From the NCBI GenBank assembly GCA_003428585.1, contig QVQC01000023.1:1-45970 (forward strand): 45,970 nt of DNA, written 5' to 3'. Under the pieces are notes generated by a model. The model saw only the letters and a program-made list of their open reading frames with translations, was not told the origin of the DNA and made no database searches. Positions 40,770 to 45,970 of the stretch are shown here, in pieces (position 1 is the first letter of the stretch; each line of letters opens with the position of its first letter). The position numbers and the translations under genes were made by a program. Origin of the DNA: Nioella halotolerans. Its GTDB lineage: Bacteria > Pseudomonadota > Alphaproteobacteria > Rhodobacterales > Rhodobacteraceae.

Positions 40770-42086
40770 TCAGTCCAGCATCGGCACCGACTGCTTGCCC
40801 TCGGCATCCAGCGCGGGCGGACGCGGCCCGCCCGTGGCCCAGTCGAGCAATTCCACCGTGTGCACGACCGGCACCACGGTGCCGCCGCCGATCTGCATCA
40901 TGCAGCCGATATTGCCCGCCGCGATGATGTCGGGGCTCTTCGCCTCCAGAGTGCGCACCTTGCGGTCCTTCAGCTTTGCGGAAATCTCGGGCTGCAAAAG
41001 GTTGTAGGTGCCGGCGGAGCCGCAACACAAGTGGCTGTCGGCGGGCTCCACCACCTTGAACCCGGCGCGCTTGAGCAAGTCCTTGGGGTAGGTCTTGATC
41101 TGCTGGCCGTGTTGCAGCGAACAGGCCGCGTGGTAGGCCACGGTCATCTGCCTGTCGTCCCCCTCGGGCAGGTCGAGTTGCATCAACAGTTCCGAGACAT
41201 CCATGGCGATCCCCGCAACCGCCGCCGCGTCTTCGGCCAATGTCTCATTGCGGAACATGTGCCCGTAATCCTTCACCGTGGTGCCACAGCCCGAGGTGTT
41301 GATGACCACGGCGTCCAGCCCGTCGCCGTCCATTTCCGCCTTCCACGCACGGATATTCTTCGCCGCCGAGGCATGGCTTTCCTGCGTCTTGCCCATGTGA
41401 TGGGTCAGTGCCCCGCAACAGCCCTGCCCTTGCGGAACCACCACCTCGCATCCCAGCCTGCGCAGCAGCCGGATCGTCGCATCGTTGATATCGGTGTTGA
41501 GCGCCTTCTGCGCGCAACCCGTCATCAGCGCCACCCGCTTCCTGCGTTCGCCAATCGCCGGGAATACCTGCGGATCGTCGTTGCGGCTGACCGGCGGGAT
41601 CTGCCCTGGCGCCATCGCCAGCATCGCCTTCAGCCGCGCGTCGGGCATCAGGAAGGCAAAGGGCCGCCCGATCTTGGCGCCGAGCAGCGCCAACCGGAAC
41701 CGCCCCGGATAGGGGATGATCTTCGACAGCGTCCAGCGCAGCAGCCGGTCCATCAGCGGACGTTTGTAGGTCTTTTCGATATGGTCGCGGGCATGGTCCA
41801 CCAGATGCATGTAATGCACGCCCGAGGGGCAGGTCGTCATGCAGGCAAGGCAGGACAGGCAGCGGTCGATATGCTTGACGGTCTTCTCATCCGCCGGCCG
41901 GTCGTTTTCCATCATATCTTTTATAAGATATATCCGACCGCGCGGGCTGTCCAGCTCGTCGCCCAGAACCTGGTAGGTCGGGCAGGTCGCGGTGCAGAAC
42001 CCGCAATGCACGCAATTGCGCAGGATCTCGTTGGACCGGGCGATACCAGGATCTTTCAACTGGTCTTCGGTAAAGAATGTCTGCAT
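40770..42086 (-). CDS. glcF: Glycolate oxidase iron-sulfur subunit GlcF
   Basis: Iron-sulfur subunit that passes electrons from GlcD toward the quinone pool. The 438-residue product has two 4Fe-4S motifs, CVHCGFCTATCPTYQ and CLSCLACMTTCPSGV, and two CCG-type domains (QGQGCCGALTHHMGK with upstream LMTGCAQ; SHLCCGSAGTYNLLQ with ACSLQHG). The ATG at 42086 shares one base with the glcE stop (TGATG). It is last of glcD-glcE-glcF. Confidence 0.96.
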   Translation of the reverse strand: MQTFFTEDQLKDPGIARSNEILRNCVHCGFCTATCPTYQVLGDELDSPRGRIYLIKDMMENDRPADEKTVKHIDRCLSCLACMTTCPSGVHYMHLVDHARDHIEKTYKRPLMDRLLRWTLSKIIPYPGRFRLALLGAKIGRPFAFLMPDARLKAMLAMAPGQIPPVSRNDDPQVFPAIGERRKRVALMTGCAQKALNTDINDATIRLLRRLGCEVVVPQGQGCCGALTHHMGKTQESHASAAKNIRAWKAEMDGDGLDAVVINTSGCGTTVKDYGHMFRNETLAEDAAAVAGIAMDVSELLMQLDLPEGDDRQMTVAYHAACSLQHGQQIKTYPKDLLKRAGFKVVEPADSHLCCGSAGTYNLLQPEISAKLKDRKVRTLEAKSPDIIAAGNIGCMMQIGGGTVVPVVHTVELLDWATGGPRPPALDAEGKQSVPMLD

Positions 42087-43213
42087 CAGCCCATCACCCC
42101 CGGATTGAGAATGCCTTTCGGATCGAACTGGCGGCGCAGCCCCTCCGACAGGGCCGCCACCGGCGCCGGCTCGGGGTGAAACACCGACATCCTTCCCCTT
42201 GTCTCCTCGCTGGCCCGGATCAGGGTCGCGTGGCCGGCAAACGCGCCCAGCCGCGCGCGCAAATCCGTGCCCGCAGGCACAAGCACCCAGACCAGCCCGC
42301 CGCCCCAGTCGTAAAGCGCCTCGCCGCCGGCGCGCGCCGCGATCGCCGGCCCGTCCGACGGTTTGACGGAAATCCGCCACACGTCGCCCTCGCGCCGGTG
42401 GAAAGGCGCCACGTCGCGCAGATCGCGCCACATTGCCTTCACACGGTCCGGATCATCCTCGATCGTGATCTCGCCGATCCCCGCCAGCAATTCCCGCAAT
42501 TTGCCCGCCCGGTAGGCGACGCTGTCGGCAAAGCCCTCCAGACGTAGCTTCGTCACCGACTGGCCGGCCTCGCCCGCGGGCGAATGCGCCGCGCCGGACA
42601 CCTCGAAAGGCGATCCGAACGCTTTCGACATCGCCGCCACGGCCGCTACATCGGACAAGCCGTGGATCATCACGCAGGCCTGCGCCTCCACCCCCGGCAG
42701 AACCTTGAACGCCACCTCGGTCAGAACGCCGAGGGTGCCGTAGCTGCCCGCCATCAGCTTCACGAGGTCGTAGCCGGTGACATTCTTCATCACTCGCCCG
42801 CCATTCTTCAAAACGGTGCCGCGCCCGTCGACAAAGCGCACGCCGATCAGCGAATCGCGGCAGGCCCCCGCCTGGATACGCCGCGGGCCTGACGCATTGG
42901 CCGCCACCACGCCGCCAATGGTCGGCTCGCCCGACCTGCCCAGCAGCCTGCGCATATCCGACGGCTCGAAAGGCAGGCGCTGGTTCGCGGACGCCAGCGC
43001 CGCCTCGATCTCGGCCAGCGGCGTGCCCGCCTTCGCCACGATTGTCAGCGCGCCCGGCTCGTAGAGTTCGATCCCCGACAGCCCCTTGGCGGACAGGACC
43101 TTGCCCGCCACGGGCCGCCCCACCGGCCGCGTGCCGCCCCCGACGATGCGCAACGGCCCCTCGGCCCCGGCCACCGCGTCACTTACCTCTCGTTCATCGA
43201 CCGGGCTCGGCAT
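42086..43213 (-). CDS. glcE: Glycolate oxidase FAD-binding subunit GlcE
   Basis: Second FAD-type subunit of glycolate oxidase. The 375-residue product has a PCMH-type FAD domain: RIVGGGTRPVG, then RLPFEPSDMRRLLGR, GEPTIGGVVAANASGPRR, and the segment GGRVMKNVTGYDLVKLMAGS followed by YGTLGVLTEV. It ends FDPKGILNPG, as the family does. The start at 43213 follows a purine-rich AAGGAAAGG. A roseobacter-type repeat separates it from glcD by 73 bp. Confidence 0.95.
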   Translation of the reverse strand: MPSPVDEREVSDAVAGAEGPLRIVGGGTRPVGRPVAGKVLSAKGLSGIELYEPGALTIVAKAGTPLAEIEAALASANQRLPFEPSDMRRLLGRSGEPTIGGVVAANASGPRRIQAGACRDSLIGVRFVDGRGTVLKNGGRVMKNVTGYDLVKLMAGSYGTLGVLTEVAFKVLPGVEAQACVMIHGLSDVAAVAAMSKAFGSPFEVSGAAHSPAGEAGQSVTKLRLEGFADSVAYRAGKLRELLAGIGEITIEDDPDRVKAMWRDLRDVAPFHRREGDVWRISVKPSDGPAIAARAGGEALYDWGGGLVWVLVPAGTDLRARLGAFAGHATLIRASEETRGRMSVFHPEPAPVAALSEGLRRQFDPKGILNPGVMG

Positions 43214-43226
43214 CGCGACGCCTTTC

Positions 43227-43273
43227 CTTCTTCTTGGTGGAAATACTCCGGGGGTGCGGGGGCTGGCCCCCGC
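43227..43273. repeat. Roseobacter-type intergenic element, copy 3
   Basis: Core CTTCTTCTTGGTGGAAATAC at 43227-43246 plus a perfect GC hairpin GCGGGGGC-TG-GCCCCCGC at 43256-43273. It lies between the glcD stop and the glcE start, inside the operon, so it could tune downstream expression. In copies 1 and 2 the bases after GGT/TGT are CC; here they are GG. Confidence 0.75.
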
Positions 43274-43286
43274 CGGATCGCCGCCA

Positions 43287-44738
43287 TCAGGCGGCGACAT
43301 CCCGCTCCGCGTCCCGATGCGCCTGCGAGGCCGACAGCGGGAACACCTTGGCCGGGTTGAGCAGCCACTCGGGGTCGAACACGTCCTTCACCCGCATCTG
43401 GGCCGCCATGTCCGCGTCGGAAAACTGCGTGCCCATCAGGTCGCGCTTCTCGATCCCCACGCCGTGTTCGCCGGTCAGGCAGCCGCCAACCTCGACGCAG
43501 AGCTTCAGGATATCCGCCCCGAACGCCTCGCATTTCTCAAGGTCACCCGACTTGTTGGCATCGAACAGGATCAGCGGGTGCATGTTGCCGTCCCCGGCAT
43601 GGAACACGTTGCCCACGCCAAGCCCGTAGTCTTTTGACATCTCGCCGATGCGGCGCAGCACGTAGGGCAGTTCGCTGACCGGAATGGTGCCGTCGAGGCA
43701 CATGTAATCGTTGATCTGACCCATCGCCCCGAAGGCCGATTTGCGCCCCAGCCAGATCTTCGCGCTTTCCTCGGCCGAGCGGCTTTCGCGCAGCTCCACC
43801 GGGTCATGCTTGCGGGCGATCTGGGTGATCACGCCAAGCTGGGCGTCGATCTCGGACTCGGAGCCCTCGACCTCGACGATCAGCAGCGCCTCGCAATCGG
43901 GGTATCCGGCGTGGGCAAAGGCCTCCGTCGCGCGGATGCAGGGGCGGTCCATGAACTCGATCGCCACCGGCAGAACGCCGGCCTTGATGATGTCCGAGAC
44001 GCATTGCCCCGCCACCTCGTTGCTGTCGTAGCCGATCAGCACTGGCCGCGCACCCTCGGGCTTTCGCAAGATCCGCAGCGTCGCCTCGGTCACCACGCCA
44101 AGCTGGCCTTCCGATCCGCAGACCAGCCCCAGAAGGTCGTAGCCCGCATTGTCCAGATGCGCGCCGCCAAGCTCCACCACCGTGCCGTCCATCAGCACCA
44201 TGGTGACACCCAGCAAGTTGTTCGTCGTCACCCCGTATTTCAGGCAATGCGCGCCGCCCGAATTCATCGCGATATTGCCCGCGATGGCACAGGCCAGCTG
44301 GCTCGACGGGTCGGGGGCGTAGAAGAAATCCTCTTCCTCCACCGCGCCGGTGACCGACAGGTTGGTGCGCCCGGTCTGCACCCGGATGACGCGGTTGGCA
44401 TAATCCGTGTCCAGCACCTCGGTCATCCGCGCCACGCCGAGGATCACGCTGTCGGCGGTCGGCAACGCGCCGCCGGCCAGCGACGTGCCCGCGCCGCGCG
44501 GCACCACCGGCACGCCCTCTTCGTGGCAGATCTTCAGAACCGCGGCGACCTCCTCGGTCGAGGCGGGCAGAACCGCGGCCAGCGGCGGGCAGCGATAGGC
44601 GGTCAGCGCGTCGCACTCGTAGGCGCGCGTCTCCTCGGGCGCGTCGATCACCGCATCCTTCGCCAGCACGCCGCGCAACCGCGCCACGATCCGGGCCTTG
44701 TTCGACAGGACGCCGCTGTTCGGCTCTGGCATTTGCAT
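43287..44738 (-). CDS. glcD: Glycolate oxidase subunit GlcD (FAD-linked)
   Basis: Catalytic flavoprotein oxidising glycolate to glyoxylate. The 483-residue product has the FAD-binding segments PVVPRGAGTSLAGGALPT, CAIAGNIAMNSGGAHCLKYG and GLVCGSEGQLGVVTEATL, the C-terminal cap HAGDGNMHPLILFD, and LTGEHGVGIEKRDLM. GGAGGAGG lies 8 nt before the ATG at 44738. It is the first gene of glcDEF. The usual GntR regulator gene glcC is not in the window. Related FAD-linked oxidases act on D-lactate, but the three-subunit layout favours glycolate. Confidence 0.96.
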   Translation of the reverse strand: MQMPEPNSGVLSNKARIVARLRGVLAKDAVIDAPEETRAYECDALTAYRCPPLAAVLPASTEEVAAVLKICHEEGVPVVPRGAGTSLAGGALPTADSVILGVARMTEVLDTDYANRVIRVQTGRTNLSVTGAVEEEDFFYAPDPSSQLACAIAGNIAMNSGGAHCLKYGVTTNNLLGVTMVLMDGTVVELGGAHLDNAGYDLLGLVCGSEGQLGVVTEATLRILRKPEGARPVLIGYDSNEVAGQCVSDIIKAGVLPVAIEFMDRPCIRATEAFAHAGYPDCEALLIVEVEGSESEIDAQLGVITQIARKHDPVELRESRSAEESAKIWLGRKSAFGAMGQINDYMCLDGTIPVSELPYVLRRIGEMSKDYGLGVGNVFHAGDGNMHPLILFDANKSGDLEKCEAFGADILKLCVEVGGCLTGEHGVGIEKRDLMGTQFSDADMAAQMRVKDVFDPEWLLNPAKVFPLSASQAHRDAERDVAA

Positions 44739-44821
44739 GGCGAAACCTCCTCCATCTGGTAAACAAATATAACCAATTTTTGCCCTATGGCAAGAAAAAC
44801 GGCTCGGCTATAGGCTGTCCT
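44739..44821. promoter_or_regulatory. AT-rich divergent control region, glcD / DUF599
   Basis: The 83 bp between divergent starts are AT-rich. Around 44758-44777 a TGGT and an ACCA half-site, 12 bp apart on the minus strand, form an imperfect inverted repeat over TTATATTTG, which could serve as -10 sequence. A GntR-type operator is possible; this is inference. Confidence 0.35.
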
Positions 44822-45523
44822 ATGCAGATTGTAGACCAGATCGCCCTGTTTACCACGCTCGACGGGTTCGCCATCGCCCTCATCTTCGGGGCGTGGGCGC
44901 TTCTGGGCTGGCTGATCGAGGCAGACCGCCTGCCGCGCCCCTCCGTCACCGTCCTGATGAAGAATTATCGCCGCGACTGGATGCACGAGATGATCACCCG
45001 CCAGCCCCGGATCTTCGATGCCACGATCCTCGGCGGCCTGCGGCAGGGCACGAATTTCCTCGGCTCCGCCGCGATGATCGCGCTTGGCGGGCTTCTGGCC
45101 CTGATCGGCAATGCCGAGCGGCTGATCGGCGTTGCCGAGGATTTCACCACCACCGATCCGCTGGTTGCGGTGGTTGAGGTCAAGCTGATCGTCACCGGGG
45201 TCTTCCTGCTGCATGCCTTTCTGAAATTCATCTGGTCGAGCCGGCTTTTCGGCTATTGCGCGGTCCTGATGGCCGCCGTCCCGAACGACCCGGAGGATCC
45301 CCGCGCCCGGCCCCGCGCGCTACAGGCGGCGGAGGTCAATATCCGCGCCGCGATGAATTTCAACCGCGGGCTTCGGGCGCTTTATTTCGCCTTGGGCGCG
45401 CTGGCATGGCTGATCGGGCCCGAGGCGCTGATCGCCAGCACGCTGGCGGTGAGCTGGATGATCGGAACCCGCGAATTCGCCTCGTATTCGCGCCGAATCC
45501 TGATCCTGCCGCCGCGGGACTGA
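44822..45523 (+). CDS. DUF599 membrane protein
   Basis: A 233-residue inner-membrane protein with four hydrophobic segments (IALIFGAWALLGWLI; GSAAMIALGGLLALIG; VKLIVTGVFLLHAFLKFIW; LYFALGALAWLIG). It has the DUF599 pattern NYRRDWMHEMITRQPRIFDA, GGLRQGTNFLGSAAM and NFNRGLRALYFALG. Function unknown. The start at 44822 was chosen over an upstream in-frame start without membrane sequence. It is divergent from glcD. Confidence 0.88.
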   Translation: MQIVDQIALFTTLDGFAIALIFGAWALLGWLIEADRLPRPSVTVLMKNYRRDWMHEMITRQPRIFDATILGGLRQGTNFLGSAAMIALGGLLALIGNAERLIGVAEDFTTTDPLVAVVEVKLIVTGVFLLHAFLKFIWSSRLFGYCAVLMAAVPNDPEDPRARPRALQAAEVNIRAAMNFNRGLRALYFALGALAWLIGPEALIASTLAVSWMIGTREFASYSRRILILPPRD

Positions 45524-45585
45524 TGCCGCGCGGCCTCACGCGAGTGTCAGGTGACAGCCCGCGTGCCGCGTGCCAAGCTTTGCGC

Positions 45586-45948
45586 ATGCGACTTCTTGCG
45601 ATCCTTCCGGTCGTCCTGACCCTTCTGGCCGCCCCGACCTTCGCGGACCCGGCCCGCATCCTTGCCGCCGAGGCGGCGGAATCGGGCAGCGGCTGGCGCG
45701 TCTCGGTGACGCTGGAACACGGCGATACCGGCTGGGACGACTACGCCGACGGCTGGCGGGTGGAACTGGCCGACGGCACCGTGATCGGCACCCGGCCCCT
45801 CGCCCATCCGCATGTGAACGAACAGCCCTTCACACGGTCGCTTGCGGGCGTCGCCGTGCCCGCGGACACCGGCAGCGTGTTCATCCGCGCCCGCACCAGC
45901 ACCATGGGTAATCACCCGGTTGGCACCGCCTACCCATGCCCGGCCTGA
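45586..45948 (+). CDS. Small secreted protein of unknown function
   Basis: A 120-residue protein with a clear signal peptide (MRLLAILPVVLTLLAAPTFA) and a compact beta-rich domain (WRVSVTLEHGDTGWDDYADG, VIGTRPLAHPHVNEQPFTRS). No known catalytic motif. It is 62 bp downstream of the DUF599 gene on the same strand and may be co-transcribed. I recall similar sequences in Rhodobacteraceae but no function. Confidence 0.75.
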   Translation: MRLLAILPVVLTLLAAPTFADPARILAAEAAESGSGWRVSVTLEHGDTGWDDYADGWRVELADGTVIGTRPLAHPHVNEQPFTRSLAGVAVPADTGSVFIRARTSTMGNHPVGTAYPCPA

Positions 45949-45970
45949 AGGCCTAAGACACGTGCATAGC

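Overview
The window is high-GC, densely coded chromosomal DNA that looks like an alphaproteobacterium of the Rhodobacteraceae (Roseobacter group). The basis is the gene content and order (folB-folP-glmM, a small membrane-protein gene between glyQ and glyS, the xpaC/telA/DUF2927/SPFH cluster, a SAM-II riboswitch before metZ, glcDEF) together with three copies of a 20-bp intergenic element (CTTCTTCTTGGTCCAAATAC and variants) that I associate with this family from memory. I cannot name a genus. No rRNA, tRNA, CRISPR array, transposase or phage gene was recognised.

Layout, left to right. 172-3566 (minus): folB, folP and glmM, linking folate synthesis to amino-sugar synthesis for the wall. 3690-7064 (minus): a SleB-type wall hydrolase and a divergent pyruvate phosphate dikinase-like protein. 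7065-7535: a non-coding repeat zone with a roseobacter-type element and three 63-bp tandem repeats, each carrying a palindrome. 7536-11468 (minus): glyQ, a one-TM unknown, and glyS with a low-GC insertion of about 145 codons. 11631-15294 (plus): a SPOR/peptidoglycan-binding/degenerate-protease protein and an orphan Tat-exported peptide-type binding protein. 15386-20546 (minus): trkH, a DUF1127 protein, folE2, a glutamine amidotransferase and metZ, the last behind a well-formed SAM-II riboswitch.

20847-28253 (plus) is the most interesting block: an alpha/beta hydrolase, then a tightly packed cluster of a 29-residue membrane peptide, an XpaC-like protein, TelA, a DUF2927 lipoprotein, a low-GC two-TM unknown and an SPFH-GYF protein, then a terminator and a zinc-ribbon membrane protein. 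Parts resemble the Bacillus xpaC-yaaN and ydjGHI membrane-stress modules. I infer an envelope-stress or membrane-defence system.

The right part holds an Hsp20 gene with an FNR-type box, dtd, an abrB/CoA-transferase/citryl-CoA-lyase-like operon with 4-bp overlaps, two unannotated small ORFs, an ECF sigma/anti-sigma/subtilisin operon, a cytochrome P450 with a class II aldolase, tdk, a GNAT, a second Hsp20 with a possible ROSE thermometer, a trypsin-like protease, glcDEF (glycolate oxidase), a DUF599 membrane protein and a small secreted unknown. Many minus-strand operons use ATGA start/stop overlaps, indicating translational coupling.
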